Below are positions 1 through 12,100 of a stretch of 64,000 nucleotides of DNA, one piece after another. The notes below the pieces were generated by a model. That model saw only the letters and a program-made list of their open reading frames with translations, did not search any database and had not been told where the DNA came from. How positions within the stretch are numbered: the stretch's first letter is position 1; each line of letters opens with the position of its first letter. The position numbers and the translations under genes were made by a program. Source of the stretch: Planoprotostelium fungivorum (Eukaryota > Evosea > Variosea > Cavosteliida > Cavosteliaceae); NCBI GenBank assembly GCA_003024175.1, contig MDYQ01000010.1:62001-126000 (forward strand), written 5' to 3'.

Positions 1-1997
1 CAGTTACGTCGACTTTCTCATCATCTCATACATCATGTATGAATACGATCTGCCCCTGCCACACATCGCCGCGGGAGAAGACTTCTTAGGAATCTTCTTC
101 GTCAACTGGGTGTTCAGAAACTCGGTGAGATTTGAAATTTGAATCGGGCGGGAACTCATCGGGTCAGGGAGCTTTCTTCTTGAGAAGAAGCTTCAAGGAA
201 GACGTACTGTACAGCTCTATTTTTAGCGAGTACGTACAACGTCTCGTCGCAGACTGGAGCCCCATCGAGTTCTTCATCGAGGGCAAGAGGTAAATCATTT
301 TATTCTCTTTTAATTCGACCCGTCCGCCGGAATCTCACCATTTTGAAATTCAAAAAATGTTCACCTTTCCTTCAGAAGCCGAACCGGAAAGTCTCTACAC
401 CCCAAATTCGGCCTACTCAACATCTGCATGGAGCCGTTCATCCAGAAGAAGGTCCCCGATCTCATGATCGTTCCCATCAGCATCACCTACGAGAAGGTGA
501 CATCCACTCACCCCACACGCACTGACCTCTACAGGCTCTCGAGGCCGAACTCTACTCGAACGAACTGCAGGGCGAGCAGAAGGTGAAGGAGTCTTTCAGC
601 GGCCTTCTGAAAGCGAGATCCATCTTGAACACCGATTTCGGTCGCATCAACATCATCCCCAACGAGCCCATATCCGTCAAGCAATTTATCGAGCAGAATT
701 ACGATGGAAAGATCGACCCGTTCACTGATGAGGTCGCGAGGAAGAGAGTTTCTACCGATATCGGTTACGCTGTGACCAAAGCACTCAACGATGGTCTCGT
801 CATCACATCGACCGCCATACTGGCCACCATCCTGCTCGCTTACCGAAAGGGTGAGAGTGATGACGTCATCATTCGTCATGACACGTCATCGCAGGTATCT
901 CCTTCGATGATATCGTGGTGAAGGTGGAGTGGATGAGAGATGATATCGTCAGGAGGGGCTCCAGCGTGGCCTTTGAAGGCACTTCGAAGGAGTTGGCCAG
1001 AGACGGATTGGCTCTGCTCGGCAATCTCGTATCGAAAGTCAGGAACGTTCACATTCCCTCCACTTTCAATCAGATTGGCAAGCAGAACAGGAGCGCTCTC
1101 ATCTTGGACTACTACAGGAACCAGTTGATCCACTTGTATGGAAAGGACGGAATCTTTGCCGCCGTGTTCCAAGTGTTCAACGAGAACGTGAGATGATTCA
1201 TCACATCATCATCATCGACATCATGATGGACGATTTTCTGACACGACATGCAGGGAAAGCTTCAGAAGGAGAAATTGTTGGCTGAGGCGGAGACGTTGAC
1301 CAACATCCTCTGGTTGGAGTTCATCAACAACCCCGACACCCCCATCAAGCAGGTGCACGATCGTCATCACGATCATCACAAACTCATGTCTTCAGGAGCT
1401 GAACGAAGGATTGAACAACATGATCCACAGAGGCCTCCTCTCCCAAGACAACCAAGGCAACATCACCGTTGGTCCCAAATCCGAAACCCGCCTCCATTTC
1501 GTGTCCCAAATGGTCTGGCCGCTTGTAGACGCATACTGGGTCGGTAGCATCTCCCTCCTCTCCCTCCAGCCCGATCTCAGGTGAATCGATGACGTGGCGT
1601 GACGTCATCTCATCCTCTCAGGGTCCAGCGAAAGATCGTTGTAGAGAGGATGCAGTGGATCGCAGAGAAAATGTTTGCAGAGAACAACATGCATCATTAC
1701 GAGAGCAGCTCTATGGAGACCCTTCAGAACTGCGTCGATCTGTTGACCCGCCAGGGGCTCACAACCTGCACCCCCACCGTCATTGGAAAGAAGGGAAAAT
1801 CACCCGGAACAGAAGTCGAAGTGGTAGAGCTCACCGCGAGATACAAAGACACGACGAGCGAGGGAGAAGGAAGCAAGAGGCTCCACGAGTGGGTGGAGAG
1901 GGTGGCCATGTTCAGGAAGCCATCGAACAACTATGCCACGATTCACGGGCTGAGGAACGCTGTGGTGACTGATTTCCCAGTGCTGGCCAAATTGTAA
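1..1997 (+). CDS. GNPAT: Dihydroxyacetone-phosphate acyltransferase (GNPAT), 5' end outside the window
   Basis: Peroxisomal enzyme that acylates dihydroxyacetone phosphate, the first step of ether-lipid (plasmalogen) synthesis. Exons read as 1-124, 168-289, 376-496, 535-850, 895-1187, 1254-1352, 1396-1580 and 1622-1997. The translation follows the human enzyme closely: [20 protein letters not shown] just after the HxxxxD catalytic motif (its His lies outside the window), then [14 protein letters not shown] (the substrate-binding block with FxEGxRSR), [11 protein letters not shown], and GLLKARSIL. The protein ends in AKL, a canonical type 1 peroxisomal targeting signal that is shared with human GNPAT. 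Introns are 38-86 bp. The N-terminal part, including the start codon, is missing because the window begins inside the gene. Identification is firm; exon borders were chosen by eye but keep frame throughout. Confidence 0.96.
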
Positions 1998-2343
1998 AGG
2001 GAAATGAAGTTTGGGCGTTTCTATGAGTCGTTTTGGTGGAAGTCTGTACCATGTCATCAGAAAAATCCGTCGTTTCGTGATGAATTGATGATGTTGGTGA
2101 TCCTCATGGTGGATTTGGTCTTGATAGCAAATTGATATCTGACTCGAGAAATGACCGTGATGTCGCGTCCATCCATCCATATGATGACGCAGAAGATGCA
2201 CCGTCATCACGGTCGCTCTTCTCCCCTTTCTCAATCGAGAAAATACCTTTCGATTGCTGAATCGCTGACCGACAGTTCCGACTCCCGAGCCCGATTGAAT
2301 TCCAAACCAATTCCAAAGTCAGAGAAACACAAACTCAGAGACG
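1998..2343. other. Intergenic spacer between GNPAT and the arrestin-like gene
   Basis: Holds the GNPAT 3' region and the promoter side of the arrestin-like gene. It has short open frames on both strands with no protein-like composition. I see no RNA gene or repeat in it. Confidence 0.5.
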
Positions 2344-3334
2344 ATGCACGAGCGAAGCAACATCATCCAGTTGGTGACGAACAAGCCATTGTACTATCCT
2401 GGGGATAGTGTCGCCGGCGCTGTGATCATTCACAACGAGAAGCCGATCAAATGCAAAGACGTCGTCGTCACTCTTCGCAATCTGGTACGTTAAGAACATC
2501 ACAGACGCATCATCTGACATCGTATCAGGTGTGGGTGTGCTCGGGAGGTGGTGACCACCGATTAGAGGAGGACACGACACATTGCGAATCCATCAGTTTC
2601 AGAGAGGCCGGCTTCGTCCCCGATCGTGTCATTCTCCCTGGTGTCAACGAGTTTACCTTTCTATTCCGACCAGTGGGCGGCGAGGGCACCATCAGCACCT
2701 GTCATTTTCCATCTTGCGGCTCACGATGGGTCTTAGACGCTACCGTACAGACATCGGCACTCCGATCTCAATTGACCCAACAAGCCACCATCCATGTGAT
2801 GTCCACATCAAACTCACCGACACCGGTGAACCTCTTCTCTGAACATCGCACACGCAACTCGACGCCTTCCATCATGCGCGTACCCGTATCGGCTCGTATG
2901 GAGATCGAAAAGACATCATACAAACCCGGCGACAGTGAGTCATCCTTCATCTCAAAAATGTCTAATCGATCGCAGAAGTCAAAGTCGAAATCATCATCGA
3001 GAATGCATCGAATCGAGATCTTCAAGGAGCCACCCTCTCTCTCACAAGAAAATTGACCGGGAAGCGACACCTGCACGGGACCGACTTAGATTTAGAACAA
3101 GTCAAGAGCCCATCTGGCATTCAAAAGAACAGCACTCTCCACTTCACGACCACACTGGAGGTGACAGACATCCTCGATGATGATCGGTCAACTGATGTTG
3201 TGCAGATACCGGATGATGTCGTGCGATCGTGCAAGAATGACATGCTGAACATCTCTTACTGGTTGATGCTGAAAGTACCGAAGCCCGGTATGCATCGTAC
3301 GCTGAAGACGAGATTAGAAGTCAAAGTTGAATGA
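2344..3334 (+). CDS. Arrestin-fold protein (alpha-arrestin/arrestin-domain-containing family)
   Basis: Likely adaptor of the arrestin superfamily, which links membrane cargo to trafficking or ubiquitination. Exons about 2344-2484, 2529-2934 and 2976-3334, roughly 300 residues. The N-terminal half has the family pattern NKPLYYPGDSVAGAVIIHNE, in which a PGD turn precedes the first beta sandwich. The C-terminal half has MEIEKTSYKPGDKVKVEIII followed by an N-x-S turn, the second sandwich. The part from about 2640 to 2870 is open but matches the expected beta pattern poorly, so an unseen short intron there is possible. The start is the first ATG in frame with the conserved block. No PPxY motif was seen, so assignment to the ubiquitin-adaptor subgroup is not supported. 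Confidence 0.8.
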
Positions 3335-3668
3335 CATGGAGCTTTGGCTTGTAGATAAGAATGCATCGAATGAATGAATCGAATGAATCGAGAGAGTAGA
3401 GCTTCATCTCTCATTATGTAATGCATCATATCCATAGTTCTTCTCTTTGGAGCAGCTCCACACCAGGCCGATTCTCACTGCACCTAGTGTGCCGGGTCGA
3501 TCGCGGCATTAGAGGTTGTCGTCATCCATGACAAGATGTTCGTGTTCTTGGATGAGATAACTGCTCCTGTCTGTTCTTGTGGGTTCTATGGTAGCCTTTG
3601 AGAGGAAGAACACCTCTCAGTAACAGTGAGATGGTAAATCTGAAACCAGTGTCCCTGCATAGGGATTT
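3335..3668. other. Unassigned spacer with several inverted repeats; possible non-coding RNA
   Basis: No credible coding frame. The interval is richer in short inverted repeats than other spacers: GGAGCAGCTCC near 3451, GAGAGG facing CCTCTC near 3601-3620, and TCCC(TGCATA)GGGA near 3652 directly followed by TTTTTG. The last arrangement resembles a small structured RNA ending at a pol III-like T-run. I could not match it to U snRNAs, RNase P/MRP, SRP RNA or a tRNA, so it is listed only as unexplained. Confidence 0.25.
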
Positions 3669-3746
3669 TTGATGGATGAAAATATCATTCTACAACGAGT
3701 CACACATCAGTCGGAAGAGAACAAAGTTCGGGTACGGACAGCAAGC

Positions 3747-5553
3747 ATGAGTCACTGGGTGGATATTCAAAAGAACGCCTTCACTCGTTGGGTGAACGAG
3801 CACCTCAAAGACAGAGGACTTCACGTCGAAAACATTGGAAAGGAGTTTGCCGATGGACTCAAGCTCATAAACCTGCTCGAGATCATTTCGAACAAGAAGT
3901 TGGGAAGGTGAAGAGAGAAGCGACGTTAAATGCATACTGAAAGATGAAGACACAATCGTAATCCCCTCGTGCGACCCCAGAAGCTGGAGAACAACACGAT
4001 CGCTTTGGCTTTCCTCAAGGTGAACGGATCGTTGCAGCATCTATATCCTCTGAAACTGTTGTCCAGACCGAGAACATTAAATTGGTCAACATTGGAAGCG
4101 AAGATATCACCGACGGCAACCTGAAGCTCATCCTCGGACTCATTTGGACCCTCATTCTCCGCTATCAGATCACCAAGGGCGGAAGCGACGGCAGTGCCAA
4201 GAGCGACCTGCTCAGATGGGTTCAATCCAAGATCCCAGAGTACAACATCCAGAACTTCCAGAAGGGTGAGAATTCACCAACCTCCATTCCCCCGATCTCA
4301 TCTTCACATCAGATTGGAACGATGGAAAAGCCATCAATGCCCTCATCAGTGAGTCCATCTCTCTCCTCTCATCGTCTAAATCGTCTCAGATGCCCTCGAG
4401 CCCGGACTCGCGCCAGATCACAGCTCCATGAACCCAAATGACAAGCTCGCCAATGCGACCAAGGGTATCGATCGCGGTGAGTCACCTATGATCACGTGAC
4501 GTCACGTGACATCCGTCAGGTTACGACGCCCTGGGAGTTCCCAAGATCGTCCAAGCCGATGAGATGATCCACCCGAAGGTGGATGAGTTGGCCATGATGA
4601 CTTACATCTCTTACTATAGAGATCTCGATAACGATCCCAACCGCAAGAAAGGTGAGGAAGGGACACGTGCCCGATGTCTTTGGACATGATGGTGATGATG
4701 GATGATGGTGCTGATGTCTTGCAGCCGATGAGGCATCTAGATCGAGAGCTTGGGGTCCTGGATTGGTCGAGGGAGTCGCTGGGGAGACCGCTCCCTTCCA
4801 CGTGGAAACACCCGCCAAGGCAACCGGCAAGCTGGAGATCAAGGTAGAAGGTCCAAAGTCGAACGCTCCCGTCAAGGTCACCAACTTGGGTGAGTCGTCC
4901 TCTAAAGACATCATGATGATCGTGATGATGGATGATCTTGATGATGCTGATGTCATCTCAGGTAACGGAAAGTATGATGTCAGCTACGAACCCAAGGAGC
5001 CCGGAGAGTACAGAGTCCACGTCACCCTGGGAGGTGAGAATTCCTCGTTGTAGACGGCCGCTGACGTCACAGGTATCCACATTCCCGGAAGTATCTTCCA
5101 CGTCATCGTCGCCGAGCAACAATCCCTGGGAGGAGAAGGAAAGATCAGAATCTTCTACAGCACTACCAGCGCGAAAGATGAGAAGACCAGACCCCTTCAG
5201 GAGCTGCTCGAGGTAAGTCATGAAGGCGATGACCGATCTCATCACGTCATGACGACTCACACTCGCACAGAGGAAGAAGGTGCACGAGAGGCCAGATTTC
5301 GAGCCTTGGATTCCCGTCGATCTGATGGAGAAGGAGGAGAGGGAGGCTGTGTTTAAGAGGGCCGGCGTCAGGGAGCTTCCCATTGTCTTTATCGATGACG
5401 TATACACGGGTAACGCCGCGAAGGTGTTCGAGTTGGAGAAGAGTGGACAGCTGGACAAGATTCTGAAGGTGATGATGATGATGATGATGGTGTGATGGGC
5501 CTGATGCGAGATAGGTGAACGAGCAGAAGTACAAGAGCATGTTTGGAAAATGA
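3747..5553 (+). CDS. Short filamin-like actin-binding protein fused to an SH3BGRL/glutaredoxin-fold domain
   Basis: About 432 residues. Residues ~1-105 are a CH1 domain starting MSHWVDIQKNAFTRW, with KLINLLEIISNKKLGR and LILGLIWTLILRYQI; residues ~115-225 are CH2 (DWNDGKAINALI, MMTYISYYRD). The tandem CH pair tracks Dictyostelium ABP-120 (gelation factor), so F-actin binding is expected. One Ig-like filamin repeat follows at ~236-322 (WGPGLVEGVAGETAPFHV, NGKYDVSYEPKEPGEYRVHV). Instead of more rod repeats, residues ~328-425 form a thioredoxin-fold domain of the SH3BGRL type (KIRIFYSTTSAKDEK, VRELPIVFIDD, ELEKSGQLDKIL) with no CxxC. First exons: 3747-3907, 3950-4019, 4067-4265. An in-frame ATG at 3669 would add 26 residues; 3747 is preferred because it aligns with family N-termini. 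Confidence 0.9.
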
Positions 5554-6111
5554 AATCGTGATAAATGACTGTACGACTACGCTTGTAATATGTGTGATTG
5601 CAACATCATGGAGCACTATGGCTGAGATCACTGCGACGTGAATCGAGTGGAAGCGAACGGAGAGAAGGAGGAGAGGGAGGCTGTGTGAACCTCTCAATCT
5701 CTACTATAGTATTCATCCTCTTCAGTTTGGGAGTGGTGCCTGTGGTTCAATCTGATCGATCGATGAGCGTGTGGACATCACACTCTAAATTCGCCAAATT
5801 CGTGGCCACAATGCGTACGAATTGGCCAAAGTATGTAGTATGAATGAGGATGAGGTTAGAAAACAGTGCGAGATGGTGTGACAAAGATCATCATCACCAG
5901 ACTGCTCTATGTCCTAAGGACGTCGTCTCTCTGTTGGTATCTCAGCAGACGCGGCTTAATGTCGCATACGCAGATTCGCAGGGTGTCAAACTCTCCTGCG
6001 ATCGGGAAACACACATCTTCCTCTTCTGTGACCCCTGATCTCCCCTCCCGTCTCTGGTGGATATTCGAACGCACTCCCCACATCCATAGAAGACAAGGAC
6101 AGGGCCACATC
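5554..6111. other. Spacer between the filamin-like and kinesin genes
   Basis: About 560 bp with only short overlapping frames on both strands and no recognisable domain. It presumably holds the filamin 3' end and the kinesin promoter and 5' UTR. I see no RNA gene or repeat in it. Confidence 0.4.
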
Positions 6112-9100
6112 ATGGAGGCTCACGTCAAGGTCGCAGTGAGGGTTCGTCCCTTCAACACCAGGTGAGAGGAGGAGAGAGACGGTTCTAATATTTTATCAGA
6201 GAGCAAGACCGTGGCGCCGTCAATGTCATCCGAATGCACGATAAAACGACGGTTATTACAGATCCGTCTCTACCAGAAGGAAGTAATGAGAAGGTCTTCA
6301 CGTTCGACTACAGGTGAGTGACAAATGATATAAGATTTGGAACGGACGATTGAACTATTTCAACAGTTATAATTCGTTTGATTCAGCAGATTCAGAGTAT
6401 GCCACACAAGAAAGAGTCTTCAGTGACCTTGGTATGTCTGTCTTAGACAACGCTTGGCTGGGTGACTGACATACATAATGTGGAAGGTCTGACATCAATC
6501 ACAGGTTACAATTGTTCCATCTTTGCATACGGACAGACCGGTTCCGGAAAGAGTTATTCTATGTTGGGTTACGGAGCGGGTAATGATGAACCATCTTGAT
6601 GTCATACTCACCACAGTTCAGACAAGGGTCTCATCCCTCGCATCTGCGAAGCCATGTTTGAAAAAATCGATGCCAACACGAACACGCAAGTGTTTTACAA
6701 AGTCGAAGTGTCCTTCATGGAGATCTACAACGAGACTGTGAAAGATCTACTCAACCCAAAGAACAAGGTGAGGTGGCGAATGTCTTTTCCGTATTGAAAA
6801 TGTTTTCAAGGGAAAACTGAAAGTGAGAAATCATCCCAAAATCGGACCGTACGTGGAAGATCTGTCGAGGTGAGAGCTCCGTCTACAACGTTGTAGACAC
6901 TCAACGGATCAGATTGGCCGTGAAGAGTTTCGCCGAAATCGATAACTTGATGGACGAAGGAACGAAGGCGAGAACTGTTGCCTCTACCAACATGAACGCA
7001 ACATCCTCTCGTTCCCACGCCGTGTTCACCATCGACTTCACAACCGCAAAGGTGAGCTCATCACCATGTCATCATCATCTCCGTCTGAATCTCATCGCAT
7101 CATCTCATCTCATCATTCTTCCTCGTTCTCTATTCATCACGGTGTATGCGTTTCAATTCATAGTGTATCCCTTCGTGTGACCATGTCATTAGGCCTCGAA
7201 AGACGGACAGACATCAGAGACGACGAGTCGAATCAATCTAGTCGATCTCGCTGGTTCAGAGAGAGCCACTGCTACGGGCAGCACGGGTGTCAGACTGAAG
7301 GAGGGAGCAAACATCAACAAGTCCCTCAGTTCTCTCGGTAAAGTCATCTCCGCTCTCGCCGCGAATTCGAACGCGGGAAAGAAGAAGGAGACGCACGTTC
7401 CTTACAGAGATTCCGTTTTGACTTGGTGAGATCATCTTGAGACATCATCTGCATCATCACATCACCACATCACATCCGCACCTGCATCATCACATCATCA
7501 CCTGTGCCATCACATCATCACCTGTGCCATCACATCATCCATCTGTGTACATCATCGGACACATCATCGATGTCATCATCATCGAGATCGTCATCGACGT
7601 CTCGTGACCGAAGACAAGGTTGTTGAAAGAGTCTCTGGGAGGAAATGCGAGAACGATCATGGTGGCTGCCCTGTCACCTGCAGACATCAACTACGGAGAG
7701 ACCTTGTCCACCCTGCGTTACGCTGATAACGCGAAACAAATCAAGAACCACGCGGTAGTGAACGAAGACCCCACCGCCAAGACCATCCGCGAGCTCAAGG
7801 CCGAGGTGATCCATCTACAATTCGCCATTTTCCTCCGTATACAACCCGCCATTTTTCTCACTCGGTACAGGTAGAAGCCCTCCGCACTCAACTTGTCATC
7901 AGCGGTGTAGAAATCACCGGCGTCAGCGGTATCAGCGGTATCAGCGGTATCAGCGGCCTGGGCCCCACCGATATCGTCACGATGAAAGCGAAATCACAAG
8001 AAGTCGATCGCCTGAAGGAAGAACTAGACCAGAGAGAGAAGCTGATCACGGAGATGAACAAATCGTGGGAAGAAAAGTTGAACGAGGCCCAGGCGGCGCA
8101 GGAAGAGAGGAAGGCGGCTCTGGCAGACATGGGAGTGGCCATCAAGGCGTTGTCGAGTCTGCCGTATCTGATGAATCTCAACGAAGATCCACTCATGTCT
8201 GAGTCTCTTATCTATTACATACGAGATGGTGAGTCATTTGTTGATGATGATCATGATGATCATGATGATGATCATGATGATGATCATGATGATGATCATG
8301 ATGATCATGATGATGATCATGATGATGAAGATTGACACGAGATAGGAATCACAAAAGTGGGTCGATCCGCCGCAGAGACCCTACAAGACATCCAATTGAA
8401 CGGTCTCTCCATCGCCAAGGAACACTGTACCTTTGAGAACAAGGGAGGAAGTGTCTTCGTCTCTCCTGTACCAGCGACACCTCTCCCCGTCGTGTTTGTC
8501 AACGGAGTTCAGATCTCCGCATCGACGAAATTATCACCGGTGAGACGTCACAACTGATATCTTGGCCGACCGTTCCAGGGAAATCGTGTCGTTCTCGGAA
8601 ACAATCACTTCTTCCGTTTCATGAATCCAGAAGAAGCTGCCAAAGTTGCGAGAGAGAAGTGAGTTATCATCGTGTCATTTGAAACGAGAAAATAATGCAA
8701 CTCATCATGATCGCGTTGGATTGAAGGATGAACCAGGGGCCCCTCGACTGAACCAGCTCCCGTATTGGATTGGAATTTCGCCATCAAAGAGTTGGCCACG
8801 AAACAAGGACAGATGTGAGTCACGGACATCCTATCATACTGCCCCTCGTCTACCACCTCATCCCATTCGAACGAATAAAAGTTCACCTTCATCTCAGAAT
8901 CCTAGGAGAGAGCGGCAGCACAGACACACCCAGCAGCAGAGAAGAACAAGAGAAGATGATGCTCGAAGAGAGGGTCATGCAGGTGATCCGTCCCCTCAAG
9001 TCATCGACTCATCCATTCAGGTCTCTCTCTTAGTCAACGAAGCGAACGCCATCTCTGAAGCTCTCAGCGACTCCATTAACTTTGACATGAAGCTGACGTC

Positions 9101-12100
9101 TTCGTTTCCCAGCGTGGGTCAAGCCGGACGCAGTAACGACACCGACGTGTGCGTCCAAGTAGGCTCTAAAAATGGCGACGTGTCCGTTCTCAGCTACGAC
9201 AATTTCCTCGAACGCATCGCCGACATGAAAGAGATCTACCAGGAATTCATCGAGTCGGGGACGGTGAGGCGTCGCAAATATTCGTGCCGTTTCATTGAAA
9301 TGAGACGATAGAACCCGGGTGACCTGGGGACCATCTTGTCTTTGGACAGTGGAGAATCACTCATCGGTGTGACACATCTGTATCTGAAGAATCTGCTCTA
9401 CTCGTTGTCGATCGAGAGGAGGGTGCCGGTGTTGGATCAGTACGGAGAGACCATCGGACAGCTCAGCGTCGAAATATATCCTTTCATCTTTCAGAGACGA
9501 CGTCACGATGATCATCATCATGATCATGATGATGATCATCATCATGATCATGATGAAGATCATGATGACGTCGTGTTGATCATCACCTGCATCACGTCCG
9601 TGAAGACTTCCTTGACCGACAAACAGTCCCCTACTTGGAAGATCTCGAAGAGGGAAGCATCAGCGACCCACAAGTCATGCTGGGTAAGAGGCTATCCATC
9701 ACCATCCGTCTGCGAGAGGCAACCGAGATCTCCATGGAGCAATACACCGACATCTACTGCAAGTACAAATTCACAAACAACGACGAGATCAAGACCCAAC
9801 CCTGCTCTCAAGATCTACAATTCGATTACGAGAAGATTTTCACTTTCGATCCAGTCACGAAAGATCTCCTCACTTACCTCGAAACGAGCGCCATCGCATT
9901 CGAGGTGCGTACGTTGGTTTTAGGGTTTAACGCCGACGCTCTCAGATATGGGGTAAGTTGAGGACGGCCAAGCAGGAGGGTACACCAGAGATTGCCGATC
10001 TGTTCTTCTCCATCAATATCTTAGAAGAAGAAGAGGGTGAATACCATCCAGTACCGCTCAAAGACGAGAGGCTGCCCGGCGACATCAAGGTGATGACGTC
10101 ATCACGAGAAATTCCGACGAAAATTAGGGCGACGGAAGGAAAAAATCGCAGGGAGGGACGAGTTCCATCTTTCTCATCCGTCCCAATTATTCGAGGAACG
10201 TCGAATTGAATCTCTTGAGAGCAAAGGACGAGAGTGGTGAATCGTTGGGAGGCATAGAGAGGTGCCAGACGGCCTCCATCTCCAGGGTCAGACTGAAGGT
10301 GACATTGTTGTGACGTTGAGTTGAAGGGAGTGACACGTCTGACAGAAAGGATCCGGCACTGCACCGGCGACCTCTAGCTCCCAGACGACTCCGGTGAGAA
10401 TTTTGGCGGGAAAACATCATACGACGTCTCATCGTACCGCGTGATGATATCATCGTGACGTGCCACAGAATGCAGACCGAGATGGATTAGACTTGAGCTC
10501 TTCCGCTGATTCCGATCGTTTGACCCCCTCGGAGCCCTCGGACACTCCGCCATCCACCCACGAGGTACGTACTTACGTATCACGTACGTAGAATTCAACT
10601 CGAACAGAAGGGAAGGGCGAGCACCATGGCCACTGCGAGTGGTGCAGGTTGGCAGAGAGCGACCGTTACGCCCACGAAATCACAACAGAAGCAGATCAAG
10701 CGGAGACCGGCCGGCTCGTTACGTCTCAACCGTAAGTCCGACGTAATACGTACGTACGTACGCTGATGAAGGGTACAGAGAACGTATTGGAGGAGAACAC
10801 TCCGGTAGATCCCACCGGTAGGAGAGGCTCCATGGCTCTGAGTACATCTTCCCCTGACTTCTCCACTTCGGTCAATCTGGAGCCTCAACTCAGGTGATGA
10901 CGTTTGATGACGTCACGGGATATCTGATGGCGGGTTGTAGATCGAGCACCCGTGTCGTCTTGACTTGGACACCCTTCGATCACTCGTCGCCACTTTTCGT
11001 GGAAAAGACGAGGAAGGGATACATCGTGTCTGTCAATCTACAATTCAAATTGAAACTGGTGGGTATTGCCAAGTCGATCAATCTGGAGATCCCTGTCTAT
11101 TTCAAAGTCTATAATCCCAGAATGAACCTCAAGGTGAACGATCTACACCATCACCATATCAATCATCATCAATCATCATCAACATGATCAACATGATCAA
11201 CATCATCACACCACCAATGCACATCATCATGATCATCATCACACATCATCACCCGACCACCACTCACACATCACAGCAATCAGCCGCATTGATCCAACAA
11301 TACAAAGGACTCTTGAAAGAGAAGACACCGGGTCAAGAAGAACTCTACGGCTGTCTCTTCTCCGTTCGTCTCATGCCAGGAAAGAACGTAGAGACGGGAA
11401 GTGACATCAGTGCCATCATCAACGAGCACCAACAGAACATTGCAAAGTTGGACAACGCCATCGAGCAGGAGAGACTCAAGCAGGAGCTCGAGCTGCAGGA
11501 GATGCTGACGCCGAGAGGGAAATCGATCGACAAGAGCAAGATCGAGAGACAGATCTTCAACTTGAAGGTAAAACCGATCATGATGATCATCATGATCATG
11601 ATCATGATCATGATCATGATGATGGATGATGCTGATGACGATTGTAGACAGAGGCTGAATCGAGTAAAAACTCAGAAAAGAGGAGAAGAGGCAGGAGTAT
11701 CATTCCCACCATGGCACTCGAGGTCAGTCCGCCGTCGTTTCATTCCATTGAATCGTTGTAGATCCCCACCGCCACGCTGCAGCGAGACGTCGAAGTGTCT
11801 GGATATCTCTACAAGCAGAGCAACGGAGAGAAGAGATGGAAGAAGTATTGGTTTGTATTGAGTAGGCCTTACCTCTATTACTACATCTCAGAGGAGGGTC
11901 TCGAGCAGGAGAAGATCATCGATCTGACGAATTCTGCCATCACTCACATCACTGAAGAAGATGTGAGCACCTATCATCATTATGATCCTCACATCATCAT
12001 CATGATTGTGATCATCATCACAATCATCACAATCATCACCACGATCATCATCACAATATCATCATCACAATCATCACCATGATCATGATGCGATCAAACT

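Noticed and set aside
2151-2408. Plus-strand frame before the arrestin-like gene
   Set aside because: It is out of frame with the conserved arrestin start at 2344 and has biased low-complexity composition.
7470-7545. CRISPR-like array of evenly spaced CCATCACATCATCACCTGTG units
   Set aside because: It is a short tandem repeat in a eukaryotic intron with no unique spacers.
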